Positions 8,259-17,128 of a DNA stretch of 64,000 nt are shown here, piece after piece (the first letter of the stretch is position 1; each line of letters starts with the position of its first letter). The notes beneath the pieces were generated by a model. The model made no database searches. It was not told the origin of the DNA and saw only the letters and a program-made list of their open reading frames with translations. Source of the DNA: Silicimonas algicola (GTDB lineage: Bacteria > Pseudomonadota > Alphaproteobacteria > Rhodobacterales > Rhodobacteraceae); contig NZ_QGGV01000008.1 in the NCBI RefSeq assembly GCF_003148765.1, positions 62,001-126,000 on the forward strand, given 5' to 3'. The translations under genes were made by a program, and so were the position numbers.

Positions 8259-9497
8259 TTAGTCAACGTCATCCCAGTCCGCTTTGATGCCACGCAGGTC
8301 GGCCTCCACGTATGGCACGTCCCGATGCCACCGGTGCAGCGCCTCGGACTTCTGCGCCAGCGCCTCACGGCGCTCCTCAGCACTGATCCCGGTGACGAAG
8401 GCACTCCACGCCTCCATCACGCCACGCCGCGCCTCAAGGCGGTCCTCGCGCCAGTAGGCGCGCTCTACGCGGGTGCCTTGCGCCGAGACATGCTGGATGC
8501 AGTGCTCAGCCAGATCCCGCTCCACGCGCGCCTGAGAGGCCCAGTCGCGGAAGGAGGACCGGAACCCGTGGGCGGTCACCGCCTCGCCCTGCTCGTCCTT
8601 CCAGTCATTCTCACGCAGCCACTTGTTGAAGGTGTTCTCCGACACGTAGGCCCGCTTCCACGCATCCTTCGACGCGAAGACCAACTTCGACTCGCCGCGG
8701 CGGTGCCATTGCCGTCGCAGGACGTCGATCATGCCCCCCGTCAGGGGGACCCTGAAGCCTGACTTCCAACCTTTCACCCGCTCTTTGGGCACGGTCCAGA
8801 TGGCAGCGTCGAAGTCGACCTCGTTCCACTCCGCGCGCGTCACACAAGCGACGCGGACACCGCTGAGGATCAGGAGCTTCAGCGCGTTGTGCGCGACCGA
8901 CGACGACAGCGCCTCGAAGACGGCAGGGACCTTCTCCCACGGCAACGCCGGGTGCGGCCTCTCCTGCCACTGGACGGTCCCCAGCCGCGCCTTCACGCGG
9001 TCGGGGATCGCGATGTCCACGCGGGGGTCGTCGATACTGACGTGGCGGAGGACCAGCCCCAGACGCGTCCGCAACCGCTTCGCGGTCGGGTACTGATCTT
9101 TCCAGATCGGCTTTAAGACCTTCAAGACCTCGTCAGCCGTCAACTGCGCCACTGGCACGCGCCCCACCTTCGGGAAGACGTGAATCTCGAACATGCGTAT
9201 CCATACCTCGTGCTTCGCGAGGTGTCGGCAGTGAAGCGACCAGTACTCCCGCACCGCGTCCTCCACCGTCAGACCCCTTCGCCTGACGGCGACCCGCTCT
9301 CTCACAGGATCCCTGCCCTCGCGGACGATCTCCGACTGCCTTGCCAGCTCCTGCCGCGCCTGCTCCTCCGACACGTCCGCGACCTTGCCGACGCTCATCC
9401 AGTTGTCCCGTCCGTCGAGCCGATAGCGGTAGAGGTAGCTGCCGCCTCCCTCCCGCTCCTCGACGTAAAGCTTGCCTCCAAGAGACCGTCGCGCCAT
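8259..9497 (-). CDS. P4-type tyrosine recombinase (integrase)
   Basis: This 412-residue integrase has an N-terminal arm-binding domain (about 1-95), a core-binding domain and a C-terminal catalytic domain. The catalytic Arg lies in LSGVRVACVTRAEW, the HxxR box is AHGFRSSFRDWA, the second His is in CIQHVSAQGT, and the nucleophile Tyr is in VERAYWRE; this order is that of the P4/DUF4102 family. The Glu that often follows the first Arg is not conserved. The ATG at 9497 is preferred over an upstream GTG because GGAGAG lies five bases before it. It marks the right end of the mobile element and would catalyse site-specific integration and excision. Confidence 0.92.
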   Translation of the reverse strand: MARRSLGGKLYVEEREGGGSYLYRYRLDGRDNWMSVGKVADVSEEQARQELARQSEIVREGRDPVRERVAVRRRGLTVEDAVREYWSLHCRHLAKHEVWIRMFEIHVFPKVGRVPVAQLTADEVLKVLKPIWKDQYPTAKRLRTRLGLVLRHVSIDDPRVDIAIPDRVKARLGTVQWQERPHPALPWEKVPAVFEALSSSVAHNALKLLILSGVRVACVTRAEWNEVDFDAAIWTVPKERVKGWKSGFRVPLTGGMIDVLRRQWHRRGESKLVFASKDAWKRAYVSENTFNKWLRENDWKDEQGEAVTAHGFRSSFRDWASQARVERDLAEHCIQHVSAQGTRVERAYWREDRLEARRGVMEAWSAFVTGISAEERREALAQKSEALHRWHRDVPYVEADLRGIKADWDDVD

Positions 9498-9977
9498 CAC
9501 CACTCTCCACTACAGTCGAACCCGGATATGTACGAAATATGTACAGGGTACAGGTGGTATGGCAGAGTCGCAACGAATATCTAACTCATTGAAATAATTG
9601 AATATGGCGAGAGCGCTGTTCGCTATATGTTGTGGTTCCGTTCCCGTACGATACTCCTACGGGCTGCCATGTCCTCCTCCGATCCCCATCCGACCTTCTA
9701 GACCTCCTGCCAAGACGCCGGCGTGAGTAGAACGGACACCTTGAGGAGTTCGAGGCGGCCGACGTCGCCGATGATCGACGCGAGGGCCAGCTGCGTGTTT
9801 TTTTGGCGAAGACAGCGCACTTCACGGACGGAAAACGGTCTCCGCAGGCAGGGGGTCAGTATCTGTCTTGGCCGTAACGGATACATTGGGCGCCGCAGCG
9901 CCGGAGCCTCCGCCGCCCGTTGGAATTTTGCGACGAGTGATTAGCTTTCGGGAAGCTTAGCAGGAACGGAGAACCCC
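9498..9977. other. Integrase upstream region, probable element boundary
   Basis: These 480 bp hold no convincing gene. Near the integrase start, ATATGTAC occurs at 9526-9533 and 9537-9544 (11 bp apart, one helical turn), followed by GTACAGGGTACAGG. TATGTACGA at 9527 is also found in the resolvase upstream palindrome at 5574. The chromosomal attachment site should lie here or just inside, because core chromosomal genes begin at 9978. No tRNA gene is present. Confidence 0.45.
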
Positions 9978-10238
9978 ATGCAGTGTCCGGTTGACGGAGA
10001 AATCCTGGTCATCGCCGAAAGAAGCGGCGTCGAGATCGACTATTGCCCGAAGTGTCGCGGCGTGTGGCTCGATCGCGGCGAACTCGACAAGATCATCGAC
10101 CGCGCGCCGCCCTCCATGCCGTCGCAAGAGCATCGGTCGCAGGATCCTCGGGGACAGGACTATCGGCAGGATGCACAGGGGGGCCGGCCCTACAAGAAGA
10201 AGCGCGAGGGCTTTCTCGGCGAGCTATTCGACTTCTAG
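9978..10238 (+). CDS. Small TFIIB-type zinc-ribbon protein
   Basis: The 86-residue protein has a single zinc ribbon: MQCPVDG supplies one Cys, CPKCRGVW supplies a pair, followed by LDRGELDKI, the signature of the zf-TFIIB family. The second half is a charged, Gln/Arg-rich linker ending in the acidic tail GELFDF. AGGAACGGAG precedes the ATG. Family members are uncharacterised small metal-binding proteins. Its stop overlaps the 3' end of the convergent monooxygenase gene by 15 bp. Confidence 0.85.
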   Translation: MQCPVDGEILVIAERSGVEIDYCPKCRGVWLDRGELDKIIDRAPPSMPSQEHRSQDPRGQDYRQDAQGGRPYKKKREGFLGELFDF

Positions 10239-12158
10239 GTCGCCCGACCCTTCCGTCCGACGGTTCTGCCGGACATCCAGGGCAGCGCCCCGCGTCCAGG
10301 GTTTGAATATGCCCTCGAAGTACGACGCGATGGCCTCCCGCTCCTCCAGCGGGAGGACGTGGCCCACATGCTGGTCCGGGCGGACGATCACGCAGGCGCC
10401 TTCTGGCGACACGCCCCGCATCCTGAAGACGTCGGACGCGGGGTCGGCGCAGAACGCCTTTTCGTAGTCGAGAAGGCCAAAAGTCCCCTTCGCGGGCAGA
10501 AGAAGATCGGGCAGGTCCGTGACGTCCATACCGCGCGCATCCGCACGCAGGATGCCGCGAACGTCGATCCTTGCATCCGGATCCGCGCCTTCCGGCGTCG
10601 CGCGCACGAGAGGCGACGCGAGGTCGTCCCGAAGCCAGTCGCAGAGGCTGCGGAGAACGCCTCCCTGACCGCCCCTGTCGCCCTCGGGCGTGAAGACAAA
10701 CAACCGGAAACGTCCGTCCGCCTCGACCACGCGACCAAGCTGCATGTGGCGCGCGTCCGCCAGCCTCACGACGGGCGCGGAGTGAAAGCGCGCCCCTATC
10801 TCGAACCCGGACGCCCGATCCTGGCAGGTCGCCGCGCCGGTCAGGATCGAGGGTGCATAGGTGACCCCCAGACCGGCGGTATAGCGACCCTGCCTGATGA
10901 ACTGACGCTGAACGGCCGGTATTTCGTCGGTGCCGTCGGCTTGCGCCTCTCGTACCGCACGCGCCCAGTGCCGGTCGAAGTCGATCAGCTCCTGCGCCAC
11001 GGCCTGTCGCTCCTCCGAATAGGTGCGCAGCAAGGCGGGTGTCGCGTGCCCCCGCAGGACGGCGGCCAGCTTCCAACCCAGGTTGAAGGCGTCCCCCATC
11101 GAGACGTTCATCCCCTGCCCGGCCTTGGGGCTGTGGGTGTGGCAGGCGTCGCCGGCGATGAAGACGTGTGGGAAGCCGTCCCCCTCGCTGTCGTCGAAGC
11201 GATCGGTCACCCGCTGTCCGATCTGGTAGGCCGACCACCAGACCACGTCCTTCACCTCGAAACGGAACGGCCTCAGGATCGCCTGCGCCTTGGCGATGAT
11301 CGTCTCAGCGGTCAATCCGGTCTCGCCGGCCCTCGCTCCCTCCTCGAGTTCGCCCATTTCGACGTAGAGCCGGACAAGGTAGCCGCCCTCGCGCGGGATG
11401 ACGACGATGGTCCCGTCCGAAGCGGACTGGATTACGCCCTTGAAGCGGATGTCGGGAAAATCGGTCACGGCAAGGACGTCCATGACGCCCCACAGGCGGT
11501 TCACGCTGTCGCCCCGAAGCTCGCGCCCTATCTCGCGCCGGACGACGCTGCGCGCGCCGTCGCATCCAACGACGTAGCGCGCGCGGATCACCTCGATCTC
11601 GCCCGTCGCCATCTCGACCGTCGCCGCGACAGGGTGTTCGGCCATCTCGTCCGTCTCGAGAGAGATAAGACGGAAACCGTAGTCGGGCTCCATGCGGGCC
11701 GGACCGCGCTGCACCTCTTCCAGAAGCATGTCGTGGATGCGCGCCTGGTTCAGGATGACGTGGGGCATCTCCGACAGCCCCTCCTCGACGTCCTGCACCC
11801 GGCCCGCACGGCGGATGCGCGTCGGGTCGTGAGGGTCGGGCGTCCAGAATACAGTCTCGGTGATGGCGCAGGCCTCGCGCTCGACGCGGTCGGCAAAGCC
11901 GAAGGCCGCGAACATCTCCATCGACCGGCACGAGATGCCGTCGGCCTGCCCCTTTTCGATCCGACCCGGCTTCACTTCGACAAGACGCGTCACGATTTCG
12001 GGGAAGCGCGCGAGTTGTGCGGCAAGCGTCAGCCCTGCCGGTCCAGCGCCCACGATCAGGACGTCGATCTCCGAGCCGCGCGCGGCGTCGCGAGCTTTTT
12101 CATCTTCGGGAAGACAGTCGGGATCTCCGGGCCGGAAACCGTTGAGGTGGAACTGCAT
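10224..12158 (-). CDS. mobA: 3-hydroxybenzoate 4-monooxygenase homologue (MobA family)
   Basis: This 644-residue flavoprotein monooxygenase has the FAD dinucleotide motif VGAGPAGLTLAAQ near residue 36, the DG motif VVGCDGARSVVRREIG and the GD motif AGDACHTHSPKAGQG, plus a C-terminal thioredoxin-like domain as in phenol hydroxylase. Its N-terminus MQFHLNGFRPG, length and internal motifs match Comamonas MobA, which converts 3-hydroxybenzoate to protocatechuate using NADPH and O2. The ATG has CAGGAG seven bases upstream. It is divergent from a MarR regulator, as mobA is from mobR. The exact substrate could differ, for example a dihydroxybenzoate, given the gallate-type operon nearby. Confidence 0.85.
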   Translation of the reverse strand: MQFHLNGFRPGDPDCLPEDEKARDAARGSEIDVLIVGAGPAGLTLAAQLARFPEIVTRLVEVKPGRIEKGQADGISCRSMEMFAAFGFADRVEREACAITETVFWTPDPHDPTRIRRAGRVQDVEEGLSEMPHVILNQARIHDMLLEEVQRGPARMEPDYGFRLISLETDEMAEHPVAATVEMATGEIEVIRARYVVGCDGARSVVRREIGRELRGDSVNRLWGVMDVLAVTDFPDIRFKGVIQSASDGTIVVIPREGGYLVRLYVEMGELEEGARAGETGLTAETIIAKAQAILRPFRFEVKDVVWWSAYQIGQRVTDRFDDSEGDGFPHVFIAGDACHTHSPKAGQGMNVSMGDAFNLGWKLAAVLRGHATPALLRTYSEERQAVAQELIDFDRHWARAVREAQADGTDEIPAVQRQFIRQGRYTAGLGVTYAPSILTGAATCQDRASGFEIGARFHSAPVVRLADARHMQLGRVVEADGRFRLFVFTPEGDRGGQGGVLRSLCDWLRDDLASPLVRATPEGADPDARIDVRGILRADARGMDVTDLPDLLLPAKGTFGLLDYEKAFCADPASDVFRMRGVSPEGACVIVRPDQHVGHVLPLEEREAIASYFEGIFKPWTRGAALDVRQNRRTEGSGDLEVE

Positions 12159-12180
12159 CGACGACTCCTGCCGGAATATT

Positions 12181-12221
12181 AGTATGTATGCTTACTGCTT
12201 GTCAGGCGTCAAACCGTTTGA
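12181..12221. promoter_or_regulatory. Candidate MarR/MobR operators between mobA and mobR
   Basis: AGTATGTATGCTTACT (12181-12196) is palindromic at 12 of 16 positions, and TCAAAC-C-GTTTGA (12209-12221) is a perfect odd-centre palindrome. Both lie in the 94-bp divergent spacer. MarR regulators bind such palindromes and repress both directions until an aromatic ligand binds. Confidence 0.5.
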
Positions 12222-12252
12222 ATGACTACCGTTTTGGGCTACTCGTGGTTCC

Positions 12253-12714
12253 ATGACGGACAGACCCATCGTCTCGGACCTTCTCGACATGCCGGGGCAC
12301 CTGCTGCGCCGCATGAACCAGCGGTCCACCCAGAGCTTCCAGGCGGCGATGCGCGAGGCCGACGGCGACATGACGCCCGTCCAGTTCGCCGCCCTCGACG
12401 CGCTCAAACACCAGACCGACATCGATCAGGCGCGGCTGGCCGATCTCGTCGCCTGCGACCGGGCGACCATGGGCGGCGTCGTCGACCGGCTGGAGCGACG
12501 CGGCCTGATCCAGCGCTCGGTCAACGCGCAGGACCGCCGCGCCCGCGTTCTTGCGCTGACGCCCGAGGGTCTCGCCCTGCACTCCCGCCTCCTGCCTCTC
12601 GTCGCAGCACTTCAGCGCACCATCCTCGACGGTCTCGATGCAGACGAGCGCCGCACGCTGGTGCGCCTGATGCGCAAGTCCCTGACCCTTGGCCGCGCGG
12701 AGGATACGCCGTGA
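12253..12714 (+). CDS. mobR: MarR-family regulator, MobR-like
   Basis: This 153-residue winged-helix regulator has the recognition region LADLVACDRATMGGVVDRLERRGLI followed by the wing NAQDRRARVLALTPEG, typical of MarR. It is divergent from mobA with palindromes between them, the arrangement known for MobR, which senses 3-hydroxybenzoate. No clear ribosome site precedes the ATG. Its TGA overlaps the GTG start of the sulfatase gene (GTGA), so the two are translationally coupled and the regulator probably controls both mobA and its own operon. Confidence 0.85.
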   Translation: MTDRPIVSDLLDMPGHLLRRMNQRSTQSFQAAMREADGDMTPVQFAALDALKHQTDIDQARLADLVACDRATMGGVVDRLERRGLIQRSVNAQDRRARVLALTPEGLALHSRLLPLVAALQRTILDGLDADERRTLVRLMRKSLTLGRAEDTP

Positions 12715-14360
12715 ACATCCTCTTCGTGATGTACGACCAGCTTCGCTTCGACTACCTATCCTGCTCGGGCCATCCGCACCTGAAGACGCCGAATTTCGAC
12801 CGCGTCGCGGCGCGCGGCGTCCGCTTCACCAATGCCTATGTCCAGTCCCCCGTCTGCGGCCCGTCGCGGATGAGCTTCTATACCGGCCGGTATGTCTCGT
12901 CCCACGGCGCTCAGTGGAACGGCTATCCTCTGCGCGTCGGGGAACTGACGCTAGGAGATCACCTGCGCGCGCTCGGCATGGGCTGCTGGCTGATCGGCAA
13001 GACGCACATGAAGGCCGATGCCGAAGGGATGGGTCGCCTCGGTCTCGCGTCCGACAGCCTGATCGGCGCGCGCCAGGCCGAGTGCGGCTTCGACGCCTTC
13101 GTGCGCGACGACGGTCTCTGGGGCTATGGCCCGGACGGCTGGTACGATGAGAAACGGTCGCCCTACAACGAGTACCTCGCGTCGCAGGGCTATGACGGCG
13201 AGAACCCCTGGGCCGACTACGCCAACGCCGGCGTCTCGGACGAGGCGCAGATGGCGTCGGGCTGGATGTTCGAGAACGCAGAACGCGCGGCCAACGTGCG
13301 CGAGGAGGACAGCGAGACGCCATGGCTCACGCGCGAGGCGATGCGTTTCGTCGATCAGGCGATGGCGCCATGGTGCGCCCATGTCAGCTACATCAAGCCC
13401 CACTGGCCCTACATCGTGCCCGCGCCCTATCATGCGATGTACGGGCCCGACGACATCCTGCCGCCCGTGCGGGATGCGTCCGAACTGGAAGCCCCGCACC
13501 CCGTTCTCGCCGCGTATCACGATACGCGCGTCTCTCAGGCCTTCCGGCAGGACGAGGTGCGGCGCAAGGTGATCCCCGCCTACATGGGTCTCATCCGCCA
13601 GTGCGACGACCAGCTCGGCCGCCTCCTCGATCATCTCGAGGCGTCAGGAGAAGCCAACGACACGATGATCGTCCTGACCTCCGACCACGGCGACTATCTG
13701 GGGGATCACTGGCTGGGCGAGAAGGACTTTTTCCATGAAGCCTCGGTGAAGATTCCGCTCATCATCCTCGACCCCCGACGCGACGCCGATGCGACGCGCG
13801 GCACAACCTGCGGCGCGCTTGTCGAGGCGATCGACCTCTGCGCCACCTTCATCGAGGCCGCGGGCGGCGCGGTGCCCGACCACATCGTCGAAGGCCGGTC
13901 GCTGATGCCCTGGCTTCACGGCCAGCCGCCGAAGACGTGGCGCGAGGTCGTCGTCAGCGAATACGACTATTCCGTTACACCCCGTGCCGAAGCGCTCGGT
14001 GTCAGTCCCCGAGACGCACGCCTCTTCATGGTATTCGACGGGCGCTGGAAGCTGATCCACGCCGAGGGTGGCTTTCGTCCGATGCTCTTCGATCTTGCGA
14101 ACGATCCCGGCGAATTCAAGGACCTGGGAGACGACACTGAAGCTTCGGGAGAGATCGCGAGGCTTTACGACCACCTCGCCCGTTGGTCCCGCCGCATGTC
14201 TCAGCGTGTGACTATTTCCGATGACCAGATCCGGAACCGCCGCGGCAAGTCGGCGAGGCGCGGCATCCTTCCCTTCCTCGTCGACGGTTCGGAGGTTCCG
14301 GCCGACCTGACGGAACGCTATCGAGGTCCCGCCCGGCAGGATCACCGCGACAGCGACTAG
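12711..14360 (+). CDS. Sulfatase / phosphonate monoester hydrolase family enzyme
   Basis: The 549-residue protein of the alkaline phosphatase superfamily starts at a GTG that overlaps the mobR stop. Metal-binding D9-Q10 (FVMYDQ), the formylglycine signature C49-G-P-S-R followed by a TGRY block, and the second metal site TSDHGDYLGDH are all present. C49 would be converted to formylglycine by a separate maturase. There is no signal peptide, so the enzyme should be cytoplasmic. Sulfate esters, phosphonate monoesters and phosphodiesters are all possible substrates. Coupling to a MobR-like regulator suggests an aromatic sulfate ester, but that is inference. The stop overlaps the convergent epimerase gene by 4 bp. 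Confidence 0.85.
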   Translation: MNILFVMYDQLRFDYLSCSGHPHLKTPNFDRVAARGVRFTNAYVQSPVCGPSRMSFYTGRYVSSHGAQWNGYPLRVGELTLGDHLRALGMGCWLIGKTHMKADAEGMGRLGLASDSLIGARQAECGFDAFVRDDGLWGYGPDGWYDEKRSPYNEYLASQGYDGENPWADYANAGVSDEAQMASGWMFENAERAANVREEDSETPWLTREAMRFVDQAMAPWCAHVSYIKPHWPYIVPAPYHAMYGPDDILPPVRDASELEAPHPVLAAYHDTRVSQAFRQDEVRRKVIPAYMGLIRQCDDQLGRLLDHLEASGEANDTMIVLTSDHGDYLGDHWLGEKDFFHEASVKIPLIILDPRRDADATRGTTCGALVEAIDLCATFIEAAGGAVPDHIVEGRSLMPWLHGQPPKTWREVVVSEYDYSVTPRAEALGVSPRDARLFMVFDGRWKLIHAEGGFRPMLFDLANDPGEFKDLGDDTEASGEIARLYDHLARWSRRMSQRVTISDDQIRNRRGKSARRGILPFLVDGSEVPADLTERYRGPARQDHRDSD

Positions 14361-15613
14361 GCCGCCACCTCCGTCAGTTTCGGCAGCCCGGCCGCCTGTT
14401 GCGACAGCCCTGGCGCCAGCGGGAAAAGGTCAGCCTGAAGCGCGTGATAGATGTCGGGCTTGCCCGTGAACTGCGTCGCCGTCGGCCGCCCCCCGCCGTC
14501 GATCTCGTGGAACCAGCCGCCATTCGCATGATCGACGAAGTGCGCGTCGGCGAAGGTCCACAGACGCCTGTACCACGCCTCGTCCTCGGCCGTCCGATCG
14601 AGCTTGATGAGGGAGGCAATGGCCCCGATCGCCTCGGTCACGGGCCACCAGTAGCGGTCGCGGATCGCGGGCGTGCCGTCGTGATCGAGGGTGTAGACGA
14701 TGCCGCCGCCCCGCGCGTCGTCCCAGCCGTCCGCCAGCGCCTGCATCGTGACCCGCCGGGCCGCGTCGGGCGCGCTGCTGTGCGGCCGACCGGCAAGGTC
14801 CCAATGCTGCAACGCCAGGCGCGACAGCTCGAACGAATGGCCCGGCGTCGTTCCTGCGGGACGGAACATCGGGTTGCCCGAGTAGGACGGATCGACCGTC
14901 CAGTCGGCGTGGTAATGCTCCGGCAGACGCCATCCGTGCTGGGGGGCGATGCGTCCCATGAAGAAGTCTAGAATGCGGCCCGCACGCTCGAGATAGACCT
15001 CGTGCCCCGTGGCCTCGAACGCCGCGAGCAGCGCCTCGACGCCATGCATGTTGGCGTTCAATCCCCTGTAATCCGAGAACGGCAGCCACTCGCGCGTCCA
15101 CTCGTCGGCGAAGAGACCCGGCCCCTCCTCCCAGAAGTGGCGGTCGAGGTTCGACGTCGCATCGAGGATCAGCGCGTCGGCTTCGGGATGACCCGCCATG
15201 AGAGCGCTCGACGCGGCGAGAAGAACGAAGACGTGCCCGTAGGCCAGCTTGCGGTCATCCACGATCGACGCGCCGTTCCGGGCCCACAGATAGCCCTCGA
15301 AGTCGGCGTCGCGGTGACCCTGCACCAGATAGCGCATGCCGGCGTCGATCACTCCGGCGCAGTCCGGAACGCCGGCGAGGTGGCCCAGCGCGAAGGAGTG
15401 GACGAGGCGGGTCGTCGTGTGCAACTCCTGCACGCCTGAAGCCAGGCGCGTCCCGTCCACATCGAGGGTGTGAAACCCGCCGTCGTCGCGGATGGTTGGT
15501 CGGAAGAAATCCAGAGAGCGCAGCGCGTCGCGGGCGAGCCATCGTCGGTGGCCGGGGCTGTCGATCCAGAATACCTCGCCGGTCCCCGACGCCTCTGCGA
15601 TCTCGGTGCCCAT
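14357..15613 (-). CDS. AGE-family (N-acylglucosamine 2-epimerase/mannose isomerase-like) enzyme
   Basis: This 418-residue (alpha/alpha)6-barrel protein has the family motifs GLNANMHGVEALLAAFEAT, TTPGHSFELSRL, WWPVTEAIGA and GKPDIYHALQ, which supply the catalytic histidines and glutamate. The ATG at 15613 has GGGAGGGG just upstream; an in-frame GTG at 15640 lacks such a site. Family members isomerise aldoses to ketoses (mannose, sulfoquinovose) or epimerise N-acylglucosamine. The sequence alone does not decide the substrate. The convergent sulfatase neighbour hints at a sulfated or sulfonated sugar but is weak evidence. Confidence 0.85.
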   Translation of the reverse strand: MGTEIAEASGTGEVFWIDSPGHRRWLARDALRSLDFFRPTIRDDGGFHTLDVDGTRLASGVQELHTTTRLVHSFALGHLAGVPDCAGVIDAGMRYLVQGHRDADFEGYLWARNGASIVDDRKLAYGHVFVLLAASSALMAGHPEADALILDATSNLDRHFWEEGPGLFADEWTREWLPFSDYRGLNANMHGVEALLAAFEATGHEVYLERAGRILDFFMGRIAPQHGWRLPEHYHADWTVDPSYSGNPMFRPAGTTPGHSFELSRLALQHWDLAGRPHSSAPDAARRVTMQALADGWDDARGGGIVYTLDHDGTPAIRDRYWWPVTEAIGAIASLIKLDRTAEDEAWYRRLWTFADAHFVDHANGGWFHEIDGGGRPTATQFTGKPDIYHALQADLFPLAPGLSQQAAGLPKLTEVAA

Positions 15614-15710
15614 TCCGCCCCTCCCGGCGCAACCCGTCACGGCGCAATCCTAGATTTGGGCTCGATGCGACACAAGCGGCGCCACGGGGCATAAGGACCG
15701 CAAAAAAGGA

Positions 15711-17015
15711 TTAGGCGGGCATCGTCACCGCATCGACAGGGGGGGCGCCGGCGGCTTCCCGCGCGCGCAGCGCCTCGACCACTTCGACGGCAGAGTGGAT
15801 TCCGTCCTCGTGGAAACCATGCCGGTTCCACGCGCCGGCAAACCAGGTTCGATTGCGCCCCTGCAGCGTACGTATCCGGCGCTGTGCGTTCATCGCGGCG
15901 CGATCGAACATCGGATGCTCGTAATCCACGCGGTCATAGACCAATTCGTCCGGGATCGGCACGGGCGGATTCAGGGTGACGAACATCGGTTCGTCGTCCG
16001 GGATCCCCTGGAGGCGGTTCATCCAGTAGGTGACGCCGATGGCTCCGTCCTGGCTTCGATAGGCCCAGGACGACCAGCAGGCCTTGCGGCGCGGCATCTG
16101 GTTCGGGTCGCGGTGCAGCACGGCCTTGTTCGTCTGGTAGCGGATGGCGGACAGGGCCGAGAGCTCATCCGCCGTCGCCTCGCTGCCCAGGATCTTCAGA
16201 GCCTGGTCGGAGTGGCAGGCGAAGACCACCTCGTCGAACGCCTGCTCGCCCGCTGGCGAGGACACGATGACGCCCACGTCCGTGCGGTGAACCTTCCCCA
16301 CAGGCGTGCCCTTGAGGATCGTCGCCCGGTTCCGCAGAAGCGAGGCCTCGATCCGCTGAACATACTCGATGCTGCCCCCCTTGACGGTGAACCACTGGTG
16401 CTCGGGCGTGAAGGCCAAGAGCGCGTGGTTCCGGAAGAACTGGACCAGCGAGCGTGCGGGGAAACCGTCGATCTCGGACACCGGCGTCGACCAGATCGCG
16501 CCGCACATGGGCATCAGGTAGTAGTGGCGGAACCAGTAGCCCAGCCGAAGCTCCTCGATCAGCTCTCCGATGGTCTTGTCGTCGTCCGTCGCCGCCGCGA
16601 CCGCGCGCTTCCCGAAGCGGAGGATGTCGGCGATCATGCCGTAATAACGAGGCCGAAACAGGTTGCGCTTCTGCGCGACGAGGCTGCGCGGCGTGGTCAG
16701 GCCGTACTCGATCCGCCCGCCGTCGATGCTGGCGCCGAAGCTCATGTTGCTTTTCATCACGGGGACGTCGAGCTCGCCAAAAAGGCGGGTAAGGTGCGGA
16801 TAGGTGGCGTAGTTGAAGACGATGAAGCCCGTGTCCACGGCCACGTCGCCGTTCCGGCCCGCCATCACGGTGCGGGCATGTCCGCCGAGACGGGGGGCAG
16901 CCTCGTAGAGGGTGACATCGTGATCGGAGGAGAGGTAGTGCGCCGCGGCGAGTCCCGAAATGCCCGACCCGATGACCGCGATCCTGCGGCCGGGGGCCTC
17001 TGCCGTGTCGAACAT
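15711..17015 (-). CDS. FAD-dependent amine-oxidase-fold oxidoreductase of the RpoE/ChrR locus
   Basis: The 434-residue protein begins with the dinucleotide-binding motif VIGSGISGLAAAHYL and the segment LYEAAPRLGGHART, and ends with WFAGAWNRHGFHEDGIHSA, the C-terminal FAD contact. The ATG at 17015 is chosen because GAGG precedes it and the FAD motif follows within 15 residues; an upstream extension to 17123 would run through the promoter. Related proteins sit beside rpoE-chrR in Rhodobacter and belong to its singlet-oxygen regulon, where one has been linked to modification of unsaturated fatty acids. A candidate sigma-E promoter lies at 17045-17074. It is divergent from the DUF1365-SDR operon. 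Confidence 0.85.
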   Translation of the reverse strand: MFDTAEAPGRRIAVIGSGISGLAAAHYLSSDHDVTLYEAAPRLGGHARTVMAGRNGDVAVDTGFIVFNYATYPHLTRLFGELDVPVMKSNMSFGASIDGGRIEYGLTTPRSLVAQKRNLFRPRYYGMIADILRFGKRAVAAATDDDKTIGELIEELRLGYWFRHYYLMPMCGAIWSTPVSEIDGFPARSLVQFFRNHALLAFTPEHQWFTVKGGSIEYVQRIEASLLRNRATILKGTPVGKVHRTDVGVIVSSPAGEQAFDEVVFACHSDQALKILGSEATADELSALSAIRYQTNKAVLHRDPNQMPRRKACWSSWAYRSQDGAIGVTYWMNRLQGIPDDEPMFVTLNPPVPIPDELVYDRVDYEHPMFDRAAMNAQRRIRTLQGRNRTWFAGAWNRHGFHEDGIHSAVEVVEALRAREAAGAPPVDAVTMPA

Positions 17016-17044
17016 GACTGCCTCGCCTTTCTTTTTACCTTCGC

Positions 17045-17074
17045 ATGATACGCGGCGTACGGCTATCCGGTTCA
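17045..17074 (-). promoter_or_regulatory. RpoE-type promoter for the FAD oxidoreductase
   Basis: On the minus strand TGAACC (17074-17069) is followed, after exactly 18 bases, by TATCAT (17050-17045). The start codon lies about 23 bases downstream of the expected transcription start. It has the same architecture as the rpoE promoter candidate at 19893-19922. Confidence 0.6.
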
Positions 17075-17091
17075 TTCGTGATGGAAAAAGT

Positions 17092-17121
17092 TGAACCGCG
17101 ACCGATGGTTGTGCGTAACTC
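17092..17121 (+). promoter_or_regulatory. RpoE-type promoter for the DUF1365-SDR operon
   Basis: TGAACC (17092-17097), an 18-base spacer and TAACTC (17116-17121) match the Rhodobacter RpoE pattern TGATCC-N18-TAA. The expected transcription start coincides with the ATG at 17129, which suggests a leaderless message. Confidence 0.6.
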
Positions 17122-17128
17122 ACCCATC

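Noticed and set aside
9510-9530. GGGTTCGACT on the minus strand as a tRNA T-loop at the attachment site
   Set aside because: The flanking bases do not pair into a T stem and no acceptor or anticodon arm can be drawn.
10359-12182. A 607-codon open frame on the plus strand
   Set aside because: It is antisense to mobA; the mobA reading has FAD motifs and family length.
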